Assembly (NCBI GenBank): GCA_036874045.1
Contig: CM072336.1
Coordinates: 27,045,501-27,109,500 of the forward strand
Direction: 5' to 3'
From: Cymodocea nodosa
Lineage: Eukaryota > Streptophyta > Magnoliopsida > Alismatales > Cymodoceaceae
Length of the DNA: 64,000 bases
This document shows positions 15,101 to 27,750 of this stretch, one piece after another; position 1 is the first letter of the stretch; every line of letters begins with the position of its first letter. Under the pieces are notes generated by a model. It was given only the letters and a program-made list of their open reading frames with translations, ran no database searches and was not told where the DNA came from. The position numbers and the translations under genes are program-made.

Positions 15101-18100
15101 ATAAAATAAATATTTATTATTAAGTAATATACTATAAAAAATAGAAAGACTTGTGCAGACCTCGATAATTCTTTTTCCAGCAATCCTCATTTCCAATTGC
15201 AACATACTCCAAAATAAAAGGTTCAGGATGCCCCATAGATGCTCTAATGGAGCCCCACTTCGATGCATGATCCCCTCTAGCAAATTCAATACCATCTAAA
15301 ACATCCTGCTCTGAATTTGGAAAATCAGAATATGCTTTTGAAAAAATCTTAATAAAATGTTGCATTTATAAGCCTTATACGGATAATTTTCCAGAATGTT
15401 GAAAAATGAAAGGAGTTAATATTCATGGATCACAAAATTATTGGAGCATAACATAGATGACAAGGTGTAGTATTATATTATAGTACTGAATATATTAAGT
15501 CATAAGATGCTTATGAAAAGAATATATTATCTTGAGAGGTGTGCAAAGAGACTATGATATTCATTTTTGGAGAAGCTGTTTATTAAAAGGTCAACATTTA
15601 GGATCACGTATCTGAGAATTTGAAGCTATAAAATTATAAGTTAGTTATTTAGAACAAATAAATTTAAGATGCACTTAAACATGGAGCACCACTAACGTTA
15701 AAAGAATATTTAAGAAAATTTTAGAATAAGAGTGAAATCATGTATAAAGGCATGTTGGAATTCAGCAGCAATTTCATAGGCATAAATTAAGATGTGTAGC
15801 AAAGTGAAGAAAATCAACCGATAGAGATAATTACATACATTCACAAAAGGTAATATGCTGGAAGGATCAACCTCGTCATTGTGGCTAATTCCTGGGAAAT
15901 CAGTAAATAAATAAATAGGCAAAAATAACATGAGTAACTAGTGATATGCAAAAAAGCAAAAATTTTATTTTAAATACAGTAAAATGTGAAACATCCAACT
16001 CAAAATCAAGTAATTATGAGTGGAGAGGTATCTTATCCTATAAGTGTGCAAGTCATATTTCCATTTTCAATATGAAATAATTCTAACGCTCCTGTAGAAT
16101 TATAACCCTGTTAGATTCTATGTGTCTTTATTTTCAAATCAAATTGATGTATAGGAACTTGACAAAAAAAAGATTATATTTAACTTTAATATCATGTGAA
16201 AATGTAAGACATCCAACTCAAAAATAAATTGATCATTAGTGGAGAGATCTATCATATTACATAAATGTGTAAGTTTTGTTTCCACTTCAATATGGGACAA
16301 TTCTAGTAAGTACCATTATTGAACACCCATACTGGTGCAGCACCAAGGTCCTCTGCAAGCTGCACAACAAAACTGAAAAATACTTAAATATGTAATAATA
16401 TAAGAATTCACAAAAACATAAAAAAGATAGAAATGCTACTTGAAGAAATTCATAATATCCAAGGCCATCATCGGTCCAATACTTCCAAACATCACCAAAG
16501 TGTCCAGGCCTTTCTTCCCATGGTCCAATAGTCTCTCTCCAACGGAATGCATTTCTCAACCACTCCCCTTCAACAAAACAACCACCTAAAAAGGCACATC
16601 AGAAAAAAATGTAGTTGAGTCAGGCAACCAAGAAAGGAAGCAAACAGAAAGATCCTACCAAGAAACTTCCATAGCAATCTATCATTAGGAAACCAATGAC
16701 CAGTAGGGAATGGAATATTGCCAATATACGAAACAAGTGGAGTTACATTAAAAATGAAGAGTTCATTTAAAAATGTTGTTTATCATATTGCACAATGGAA
16801 TATATATATATATTCTTAAACTTGACAAAACTGTAGTGTTGGAATTGGTTGTGGACAAAAACCTGGTACAACTTTGACATGCGTGCAACAAACAAGCTTG
16901 AATTTACCATCATTCTTTAAGCGTTTTAAATGCCAGATACAACAGGACACTTGTTAGGCATGGCAGACCACTTCCAATGGAGTCCTTTATAAAAGGATCA
17001 TTATATTTGCCAGACAAATAAACTTTATTGTTGGTTTTTTTAGGCACTTATCAAATATTTTTGGAATCAGTATTTGAAAACTAAAGAAAGGCTTTTGTTA
17101 GAGTAAATAATATATTAGGATTATACATATAGTGGGTTTAGTTCCACGTTGTTGGAATTATGTTGATTGGATCTTTGTGATCTCTATATATAGAGACATT
17201 ATCTTTGTTAATGTGAATTTACTACCACATTTCTTGTATTTTTAGATAATATTAAAGCTTAGATTTTGAGAGTTGCTTAGAGAAAAAGGTAAAGGGGGAG
17301 GAGATAAACACTAGCTGCTATCTTCTCCCTTTCACCACCATTATCTTCTTTTTCAGTCTATTGTGGTCTTGTTATTAGGCCCCCACCCCATTGTTAGGGC
17401 AAATACAAGCCTAGGTCACCACCACTATTGATATGACCCCCCCACCCCTCAATTTTGAACCCTTCAAATGCCCTATCATTGATGCCACTCCAAGACCACC
17501 CAAGTAGACTCTCATGGACCTCTATCGATATGACCATCTGCCTTTGGTCTATCTCCAACCTCACACTCTGCATAGCTTCATTTTCATCCTCTTCCACCAG
17601 TCTCCCATCATTGACACCACTCCAATACTACACAAGCAAACTCTCACGGTACCCTCTATCAACAAGACCATCTGCCTTTGGTCTATCTCCAACTTTACAC
17701 TATGGGTAACTTCATTTTCATCCTCTTCCACCAGTCTTCCTCGATAGAACATTGGAAGGAGGCATTAACTTTACATGCCTGAAGAAGAGAAGAAAGAAAT
17801 GATGGCAATGTAACCAATAACAATTGTAACTCCCATGTAAATAGCAAGTGCTAGGGAAAAAATGGTCCTAATCTGGAATTTCCCAAAATATGTGTCCACA
17901 TGTGCGTTAAAATCCTCAGTACCACCTTGAGGTCAGGAGGCCCTCCTCTTGTGTTACTAGGCAGATCACCACAGAAATTTTCTTCACTGACACCAAAATA
18001 GGGCGAAAATGTAGCAAATGTCAACCACTGTCCTTCATACGTTGTTCACTCTGTCTCCAAGCATGCATCACTTGCTTTTCTTCTTGCGTAGACAATCTAG

Positions 18101-21100
18101 ATGAGAGAGCAGTCCTAAAAATTTTGTGTAGGAGAGAAGGAGAGACAGAGAAGGGTTGATGTGTGACTCTTCATAAAAAAAAGTAAATGAAGAAAAAGAA
18201 GAGAAAGAAAAGTAAAAAAGAAGAAAGAAAAGAAAAAGGAGAGAGAAAAGAGAAAAAAGGAGAAAAAATTGTGTGAAAAAAGGGTCAAAATGGTGAAAGT
18301 TTATAAAGGAAAAAATCATAAAAAAATCAATTTTACAAAAAATTCTAAAGGTAGAACACATCTATGTACTTGTCATTTGCTTTCTAAAAATAGATCACAT
18401 TTATCTCTCTATTTCATTATCTTGAATTATATCATGTGATGGTTATTTACCATTGTTAAGAATACAATTCTTCCTAAACTCATCTTAGAGTATTCATGTT
18501 GTTACTTTTGTTATAGCAACTACTACTACTATAGTAATTAGCTTTTATGTTCCTCTATATATTTGTTGTTTTCTATTATATTTAAATATGTTGAGTTGTT
18601 ATTGAATCTATTATAAGCTAGATGTTCCAACTTGAGGAGTGTTAGAGTAAATAATATATTATGATTATGTGTATAGTGAGTTTAGTATTACATTATTAGA
18701 ATTGTGTTGATTGTGTCTTTCTAGTCTCTATATAGACAAATATTGTCTTTGCTAATGTACATTTACTTTCACCCATTTCTTATGTTTTCACAATTTTCTT
18801 ATTCTAACAAAATTCAGCCTATCTTTTCTAGAAAACTCCAGAAAGACAAGCTATATAAATGCACTTCCATGGAGTATTAATTGCAGTTACTGATTCAACT
18901 AATGCCATATTTATGTTCTTCATTAGAGACTTGTTTTATGATGTCCTTTCTATTGTTGTCCTTTTCCTGTCTTTAAGTAGTTATTTTCCATTTCTCTTTA
19001 CAATGATTCTATCCACATTCATACTTCTTTGATTAAGGTCATATTTGCTATGGAATATATTTCACTTATTGAAATAAATTACAGTACGATCAAGAAAATT
19101 GTGCCTAATACCTGGGAATCTTAGAAAACGGGGATTTAGATTAGCGATCATTGAATAAAGATCTTTCCTGAAGCCATGTCCCTGAATAAGGAGAGAAAAA
19201 TATCAAAGAAAATGCATTTTGTACTCATTTATTCTTGGATTATGACTATAAAAGATCACAATGAGAACGCAAAGAATGAAATAACCTCTGTGATGGACAA
19301 AAAGCTAGTTTCTTGCAAGGCAGTAGTACTGGATAAGACACACAGTCAAGCAATAATAATTGTATCACCAAAATCTCTCCATAAAAAATGAGATCCATAT
19401 CAAGCCAAAATTTGAGGTTCTTTTGACCACCATCATTAACACCATATTTTGACAAACATAAGGTGCAACTTAAAACAAAAGACAAATCCACAAAACATTG
19501 TCAATCTAAAAAATGTGTTATAAAAGATGCTTGAAATGAGGATATTTCTTCTACAAGGAACATAAAAACACAAATGAATGATCTAGTTTATGACATTCAT
19601 TTAAAAAAACTCAAATTTAATAAATAGAGAGAGAAGAGAGAAATTGAGCAATGCTTTTTGTACTAGGTTATTGTGGCCCTTTCCCTTAAAGCCTCTGAGC
19701 ACTTTTCCAAATCTGATAAATGATTTCATTTCAACAAATAACAAGGCCTTCTTTTGTTGCAGTATGACTCAGAATTGTTACACTAGGGAGGGACATATGA
19801 TAATTATTCAACCCATATTAGGCAAGTCTAGTATTTGTGCTTATTAAAAACAGAATTAACTCTAGAAAAAGCAGTTAATTGTCATAAGATACGAATAAAG
19901 GAGAAACAGTACCTTGTAAGTGTCCAAAGGCATGACGGATACTTGGTCAAACCACAAAACTCCTTTATTTTTAGTTGTCAATTGAAGTCTAGCATTCAGG
20001 TTGGTCTCTTTGGATGTCAGCATAAGCTCCACTTTGTTCCAGTCCGACATGTTAGAAGTAGCTACCCTGTGGAAAAATTAAGAAAGAAGAGCCAAATTTT
20101 AAGAATCAATGATGTGAGGATTCTCCAACTTTTGTTCACCAAAACAAAGGACTCACATGAAGTTAGAAGCGGCCAAAACATGCAATCCATCTGAACTTGT
20201 CAATGACACTGATATATTTGCTGATTGCAATGACTTCACATAAATGGTAACTTTATAGGACTTCCCTTGTTCAATATTCTGGAATACAGTAGGAAGTTGG
20301 CACTTGAAGATTGACAAACAGAAATGAACTACAATATGAAGATATGAATTTAGTGGAACAAAAGATGGCAATAATTTTTATTGAAGAAATTAAAGAATTA
20401 GCTCTACCTATAGAGGCTTATCCTTTCATAAATGGACCCAAAATAAGATAAAGGAGAAGAGTTAGCCTTAGGTAGATAGCCATCTATAAAAACTTGTAAA
20501 CCTACATAAATCCTAAAGATAATTTATTAGGTGTAATCCTTTTAACAATGCATTGCACCAGACTTCAAATGTAAAGAAAAGAAAACATGAGGGAAGCGTT
20601 GCACACCCTAGGTAAAACATTCTTAAGCTAAAAAGTTTACACTGACATATGAATGCAAATGAAAATAAACAAGGATTCTCACAACTTAATGGATAAGTAT
20701 AGACAAAGAAGTTAATCCAAAACACCAAAATTAAGCTAGAAACATAAAAATAGACTCCTAATTGGTAAGAGTATGAAATTAATGGATTAAATAATAAGAA
20801 AAATAATTAAAATATTATTCTTGCAAGGAACTAAATGAGTGTAAGAAAAATCTAGGTTAATTGAGGATAGTTAATATAATTAGTGTATATGTTCCATAAA
20901 TAGGTTTAAGAGAAGTTATTAAACAAAAATTTTAGGAGAATTTGGATACTTGTTTATAGTTTACCTACTAGTGAAAAGTTGTTTATTAAAAGAGAACTAA
21001 ATGACTATGTAGAAGAGAAAAATATAGGATATGAAAAAATTATGAAGGTTTTAAGTTTTGTAATAGAAATGAAGAGGAAAATTCAATTTTGGACTTCAAC

Positions 21101-22890
21101 ATAGCTTGTGACCTTTTAGTAACTAACACTTATTTTATGAAAGGAGGAGTATTTAATTACATTTACTAGTGGTTGAAAATTGAAATGCTAGTCAAATACA
21201 TGGAAGAAAAAGATTCATATGGCCAAACCCATGTAGTAGAATTATAACTTAGATTATTATTATTTAATTGTTGTTTCCTATAATCAACTTAACCTATTAT
21301 TCCACATATTTGCCCTATCTTTGCTGAGTCTATTTCAAGTAAGTACTTGGAAGCTATTGAAACACCACACTAGAAATTTGTTATGGATAAGGAAATATGG
21401 GCTAAAGTTACAAACCATGATATTTCATTGTTAATTATATTATGAGGAGATTAACTGCATACCAGCAATACAGAAAAACTCAAATTTATGTTTCTTCTTT
21501 GGTAAAAAGGGAAAAACCAATACACAGAGCGTCCACCAATATGACATTTTGGAGGATCCAAAAGGCCTTTGAGAAGTGAGAACACAATAAAACTCATACT
21601 TCCCAAGAAAAGGGTAAGAAAGCACAAAAAACAATGTAATAGGACGTGGAGAGAATTTTTCCTAGGATTTTTTTAAAGCAGCAATGATTCCTAGAATTAT
21701 ATGGTGAGTGAAAAATTGAAATGGAATTTTATCAAAATAATTATTCATTCAGAAATGTATATCAATTAAATTGCATGCTTTCTTTGAATCAATGAATATT
21801 TTATAGTCACAGAAATAATATTAAATGTTACATGATTAGTTTATCAAGTGAAAGAAAATTCACTGTATTATCATTCATAATCTCGTACCATTCCCCAGAA
21901 GCCAGGATTGTAAATTCCAACACCATCATTTGGGCATATATCAGATTCTACACTGTCAGCATCACACAGTACTTCCATTCGAAGTGCAACTTTATTACGC
22001 TCAAAGCATGATGATCTATCTGTTGACACAATTATGTTTGTTGTGTTGCCAATGATAGACCAAGGATCAATATTTGAAGGAGTATTAGGACCTCCTGCTT
22101 CAAAACCTGGAATTGAACAATACATGACTTCATGAATGCCTACAAGTGTTGAGAACCAAAATTGTGGCTATGCTTAGGTAAGAATCAGACGTGCTAAGCA
22201 ATTAAAACATTATGAGAATTGAATAATTCTTAATATTAAAAACTTGAGTACAGGAACTTAATTGAGGCTACTATTTGACAACAAATAATATAAATGAGAC
22301 AATTGATGTGGAATTAAGGATTCAGGTTGCCAACCTCACATAATAGGATTAAAGTGTTTGACTGATTGATTGTTATAGACATGAAACAAAATTTAAATTT
22401 CTCTATAATGTCATAGCTTTCTTAGTAGAAATATCAACCATGAGTTAACATACCCCTGTTGCTAACAAGTTCTGCCCACAATCCACCGGCACCAGCATGG
22501 TTGATCTCCTGCAGAAATAATCAGTTAACATTATTTCTTAATGTTTCTAAGGATCATTCCTAAATCATTGATTCAAGTGTCTCTTCACATATGTCAGGTA
22601 TGATATTTTTACTCATTTATCTCCACTTTCTAGGGGTTGTTAGTAGCGTCGGAAAGTTTAAGAAAGAAAGTTCAAGAAAATGAGAGAAACAGAAATCTGG
22701 AGAAAGTCTGAGAAATTTAAAAAATTTGAAAATGTTAGTATATGTACAGAAAGTTCAGGAAATATTGAAAATTTTAAAAATTTAAAAGTGTTAGTGCACA
22801 TTCAAAAAATGAAGAAAAGTAAAGTAATACAAATTATAAATAAATAATTTTTATACTTTAAATTAATTTTTGAGATAATAATAAAAGACA

Positions 22891-22929
<39 letters not shown>

Positions 22930-24907
22930 TAATTATTAATCAATTTATAAAAATTTCACGATATTTTTGAAAATTCAATAATTTTATTCAAACCAAATAT
23001 TGTGACAGATAATTATTATTAACCAAATATTATGTCTTCATAATTTTCAAATGAAGACATTGCAATGTTTATAAAAAATTGTGACACCCATATGTATTGA
23101 CAAAAGGCCTGGCTAAAACATAAATCTTTAAATTATTGGTAGCTAAGATGAATCTTGAAATATACAAGCACAGACATGAGGGCAAGACAAGCGACACAAG
23201 GGTGAGAGCACACAAAGGTCGCTCTTGCATGTGCGAGTTTTGAACAAGACAAGCGACGCAAGGGCGGGTGGGCCGAGTGAAGGTCACTCTTGCATATGTG
23301 AGTTTCCAATGAGACAGGCGACTTGAGGGTTGGCACGCAAGTGAGGGTGAGAGTATGCACTAAAGGGGATTTTTTTCTAGAGCTTTTTCACCTCTGAGGT
23401 GAGAAAATTTTTTCATTGAGGGTTTAAATAGTTGGAAACCAAGTTTCCCACAGCCATCTAACACAATTAAAAAAAAAAATTTCCCTAGATTTCATTTTCC
23501 CCAAATTTCTCTCGTTTTCAGGCCTACACTAACCCCCACCTAATATCTATTTCATATCAAAAATTAATGGTTGATTATCTCATATTTCTAGAGAAGGTTT
23601 GTGTAGGCATTTTCCCAACTTATATTAGAAAAAAATGCTATAGGTGCATGACTTTGCTATTAATTTTCTTTCTTTTGGTGTCATTAAAAGTAATTGCTTT
23701 CTTATGTGACATTTTCAAAGAAACTGACAAATCTATTTTCCAATTGAAATATTAGTTATTACTTCTTTTCAAAATGTGAATATCTATTTCAAATTCAAAA
23801 TTAATTGATTATAAATGAAGAGATTCTTCCATAAGTTAAAGTTTTTTTTATTTTAATGTAGAGCTATTCCAATGTTCTTCCTTAATTGCACCCTTTTCTA
23901 TTCCTACAATGTTTCACTTTAGATTGAACAAATGCATGTGATTTAGAGCACAATTGGACCATTTTTGAGTTCTAATACTATGTCAAAATGTGTACATTTA
24001 ATTAAAAGCATTTGACTATGAATGGAGAGATCATTCCATATGAAAGTTAAGTCTTGGCCTCTCTTTTCCAACATAAAACTCAAAATAAATATGTTGTTAA
24101 CTGAATGAGATCTTATTCTATATTGAATTAAACATATTCCTGAAACTGAAGGTGGAGTTCGATAATGATTTTAAGGAATCCAGACTGCTCATTGAAAGGA
24201 GACCAGCTCAATTAATGGAAGGAATGTAACCAAGAATGAGCACAGTGAATACTCTTGCAATTTTGAGTTTAAATAAATTACCTGCACAACTTTTACAGTC
24301 CAAAATCAAAAAATGCTAATATGGTACAGGAAATAATCCATTGCAGTTGCTAATGTTGGTCTAAATGCAGCTGAATTTCGGTCTAAATCCATTGCATTGC
24401 ATGTTCATATGAATGATACACCTTGTCCTGTTAGAAAACAAGACATGTCCTAACATGGGCCTCCAGATCATCTCTCATCTGAAGCCAATAATAACTTTAT
24501 ACCAAGAGCAAAATTAAAATAAAAGAATGTTTCTCATCATCATCAATGAATGATGAAGTGCAAGCTCAAACTGTATGATTATGAATTGCCTTTTGGAGAC
24601 CAAGATTCACCATGACAAACAATCATCAGAAGGAAATAAGATGGAGTACAGTGAATATAGATATTTGATATTTGTGGGCATACAAAAAATGACGATTATT
24701 TGTTAATGTTCAAATTTATCTATGCTCAGGACTAACCTCAAAGAATATACCGAATAATGTTTCAGGAATCCTTTGCTCTGCCTGTGGTGAGGCATTCACA
24801 GCCAAGAATGCCTTACTGATTTCCAAATCAAAAGCAAACCCTTGACAGAAAGCAGAAAGTGTAGCAAGCACATGTATGATTAAGCTGGCTGTTACTCTAA
24901 CCTCCAT
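12103..24907 (-). CDS. ASD1: Alpha-L-arabinofuranosidase, glycoside hydrolase family 51
   Basis: This apoplastic enzyme removes terminal arabinofuranosyl residues from arabinans and arabinoxylans. The 17 coding exons are 24907-24737, 22508-22454, 22106-21889, 20278-20157, 20066-19913, 19181-19112, 16585-16440, 16359-16314, 15891-15839, 15305-15161, 14821-14703, 14605-14534, 14466-14363, 13760-13704, 13575-13374, 12527-12387 and 12225-12103. All introns are GT-AG and the frame stays open for 665 residues, close to plant ASD1 proteins (about 675). Residues 1-25 look like a signal peptide. Next come [18 protein letters not shown], a carbohydrate-binding-like region (about 75-240) and the GH51 core with FLRFPGGCFVEG. 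The acid/base Glu is E385 in AIGNED, the nucleophile E462 in VSEYAV. The C-terminal beta domain follows. The ATG lies six bases after a good acceptor (GTCACAG), implying an intron in the 5' UTR. The symbol is by family resemblance. Confidence 0.94.
17096..18809 (+). mobile_element. Short non-autonomous LTR retrotransposon inside an arabinofuranosidase intron
   Basis: Two similar blocks both begin TGTTAGAGTAAATAATATATTA, at 17096 and 18640, and run in parallel for about 150 bases. The downstream copy ends at 18809 with TTCTAACA, the inverse of its TGTTAGA start. CTTGAGGAG lies just before the second copy and fits a copia polypurine tract, so the element reads on the plus strand, antisense to the host gene. 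The internal part is about 1.4 kb and holds no recognisable gag or pol. I could not find matching target-site duplications, so the 5' copy may be truncated. Confidence 0.75.
17477..17740. repeat. Two-copy tandem repeat, 132 bp unit, inside the LTR element
   Basis: Copy 1 (17477-17608) and copy 2 (17609-17740) share long stretches, including ACCATCTGCCTTTGGTCTAT and CATTTTCATCCTCTTCCACC, with scattered substitutions. They lie in the internal region of the short LTR element and are not coding. Confidence 0.85.
22891..22930. repeat. ATT/TTA microsatellite
   Basis: About 13 units of a perfect ATT trinucleotide repeat lie in the second intron of the arabinofuranosidase coding region. Confidence 0.95.
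23187..23360. repeat. Three diverged tandem repeats of 62-65 bp, relatively GC-rich
   Basis: The phrase ACAAGCGAC or ACAGGCGAC recurs at 23187, 23249 and 23314. The first two copies are each followed by a GGTCGCTCTTGCATGTGCGAG-like segment; the third breaks off before it. The block lies in an intron of the arabinofuranosidase gene and stands out from the AT-rich surroundings. No long coding potential is shared by the copies. Confidence 0.75.
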
Positions 24908-26140
24908 AGTTGCCTGTGACACCCAGATCTAAAACCACAAATTATATAACGAAAACCAAAAAAATGTGCAAACACTAATTGCATATGTAGCACTATAAGA
25001 AAAAAGGTACATGCTAAAGTGAAGGTTTGATATGTTACATACTTATAGATCATAAGTGAATTAAAATTTTCTCTATGCTATATGGTGTCAAGTTGTCAAC
25101 GTTAAGCATTATGGTATAACTTTTAAAGGTAACATAAAAGGACGTGTCCAAATAGTGAAGTATGCCGAACTTTAAGACAATCCTAGAGACAACAAAAGAT
25201 ACAGCTGCATTAACTCAGAATACTTACAGAGATAGAAGCATGACATAATTTTACTGAAAGATCTATCTTTTGTATCTTCTTAACCAGGAAAAGACACTTA
25301 ATTTCAAAAACTCATATCATGGGTGAAAGAGATCAGAACAGTGAGGTGTTCATTACTGGACCAAACTTTAATCACTTGACCAGAGTATCCACGTCGTAGA
25401 AAACAAGGTACCGTTTCCCTGGAGTTTAATATTCTAACAGTGATACACAAATATAAAAGATCATCTATGATAAAACAACCATGGCAATGGATCCGGTTTG
25501 GTTCCATGGTTCCGCAACTTGATTCGTTCTCACATCATTCAGCAAAGGAGAAAAAAAGGTCGTAGACACTCATAACAAAAAATATTTTAAGTACTCGTCC
25601 TATAATTTACATATATCAACTTAAAATTTATCAATGGTAAAAATTACATATGAAACAAATAAATACCTCTCTTTTATAAACATTTGTTTTAAATACAATT
25701 TTCACCGTTGATATAGATTTAAGTTAATGTATTTAAATCATAGGATTAGCACTCATATCATTTATAAGTGGGAGTATCTACGTTAACATTGAAGTATTCA
25801 GCAAATATATAGAAATATGGAACAAGTAAAAAAGGAATCAAGTTCGATTCCAATTTCAAGCATTTGCAGGAAGAACAAAGGGACAACAAAATCCCATCTT
25901 TACACAGAAAAAAGGTACCATGTTGTACTTCAAGAAAAAAAGGCAATGTAAATCAACCGAAGGTCAGCTACAATTATCAAATTCCCAAACACATTGCAAA
26001 GTAGAAAACATTAAAAAACAGTAAGAGTCCGAATCCCTGGCGATCAAATTGAAAGCCAAAAATTCACGAAATCGCGCCACCTTATGCAGCTCCAGGCTCC
26101 AAGAGGAAGTGGCACGCAACAGTCTCGCTGAAGGTGTGGG

Positions 26141-26150
26141 GTTTTTATAG
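26141..26150 (-). promoter_or_regulatory. TATA box of the arabinofuranosidase gene
   Basis: On the minus strand this reads CTATAAAAAC, followed at normal distance by a GC-richer leader (about 26115 downward). The transcript would then carry a long 5' UTR intron ending at the acceptor six bases before the ATG at 24907. The donor of that intron was not settled; AAG/GTGGCG near 26085 is one candidate. Confidence 0.6.
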
Positions 26151-26179
26151 GCAGGCCGTTCTGATCATGTCAAGCAGCC

Positions 26180-27660
26180 GTGACGGGAAGAGTCCAATGC
26201 CGGGAAGACACGGATCCGCGGGGTGGTCGCCTGTGTTCGAAATGCAGCCTTGGATGCGGATCTGACGAGGACGGGGGAGGGCTTTGGTCCCCGCGATGTC
26301 ATGGAAAAATCCGCACTCCACGCCTTGTTTGCTTGCACATCAACGAGAGAACCAGAAGACGTGGAGGATGGCCTGCTCTGAGCTCACGTCATCGAGTGGG
26401 TCCCGCGGCGCTTATCGATGTTCGTGTTTATCCAACAGTTTGCGCACCCAAAATTTGTTTTTTTATATCGAAGGAATAAATTTAATCGTAAGCACAAGTT
26501 ATAGCGAAAGATACATAACGCACTCAAAATTTGTCAAAAATAATTTTATAAATATTTATATTTAAAGCTAAATTTTAAATTAATATATGATAAATATATT
26601 TTCTTTAATAAGAATAATAAAATGTTCAATCATCTGATCTTGATTGATAAAGAAACTTAAATAAAATTACGTATTTTACCTAATATAATTAATAAAATTA
26701 GGTACCACCTGGCATATTGGAATTGAATGGCTAAAAAAACAATTGATGGTTTAAGAATTTTAAACTTAATAATATTCTCTTTTGTCGTAGAAGAAAGATT
26801 ATGAAGTCTTCTCGAAATAATAAGAAACTTCTTTAGCGTGACATTTAATCAAGGTCATTTATTTGAAAAATATAAACTTTCATATCCTTTTTAACAAATT
26901 CACTGTCGTTCTTAGATTAATCAAATATCCTTTCCTTTTGTTTCAAATTCATGTTCCTTTCAAGCAGAGGATGGCAATATCTAGTTTGAAAATAAATAAA
27001 TTAATTAAAGATAGATTTCAATGTTAATCTTTAGAATCAGAATCTTTTACTAAGATCGTATCTTCTTGCTTTAACAGAAAGATGTAAATACTGATGATCA
27101 ATGTTTTGTTGTTAAACTTTTAGATATCTTGAAGTCAATACAAATTACTGATAGATTTGTTTCCACATCTTACTACAAAATCATATTATGTTTTCCTTAT
27201 TGTTCGAGGCATCAAATTTGACTTTCATGTAAAGGCAAAAATTTTAACTTAGTTGATTGTTCACAATAAAATTCTTATTAAAAGAGAATAACAAAGAAAT
27301 ACTTTTTACTATTATTGTAACGTTAGAAATGAAAATATCAAAAAAAAAATACTATAATTATTTATTTATTTAAAACTTAGAATTTTATTTTAAAAAATAG
27401 TCGTGATATTCTTCACCATGACTTTATTAAATAAAATTTCCTATATTCATTAAGCATAAATTCTCAGTGCCTATCTTCATTTTTTTTCGGAGATTAATTG
27501 ATTTAATAGAAATAATATTATTTTGATCATAAAGCTGAGAATATCTTTAATAATTTTTTTTCCTAATTTTATCTTTTATTTTCTTCAGACTTTTTGAATT
27601 ATTTTTAAACTTTAATCCTTGATTCTTGTTATTTTTAAATTTTATTTATCCACCTCTTTT
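26180..27660. other. Divergent intergenic region between arabinofuranosidase and NYN genes
   Basis: The first 280 bases are GC-rich and probably belong to the upstream promoter of the minus-strand gene. The rest is strongly AT-rich and shows no gene or transposon domain. Confidence 0.5.
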
Positions 27661-27665
27661 GGCGA

Positions 27666-27680
27666 AAATATATAATAAAG
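27666..27680 (+). promoter_or_regulatory. TATA-like element of the NYN-domain gene
   Basis: AAATATATAATAAAG lies about 75-85 bases upstream of the ATG at 27751, in a suitable place for a plant TATA box with a short 5' UTR. It is assigned by position and composition only. Confidence 0.5.
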
Positions 27681-27750
27681 CAATCCTACCGCCACATTTT
27701 GGTGACCGGAGATAATTCGACTAACAGGCACAAGCTCATCGTCTTCTTCC

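Noticed and set aside
16655-16740. Open minus-strand stretch ([20 protein letters not shown]) between arabinofuranosidase exons 6 and 7
   Set aside because: It has no acceptor upstream, is absent from known family members, and exons 6 and 7 join in frame without it.
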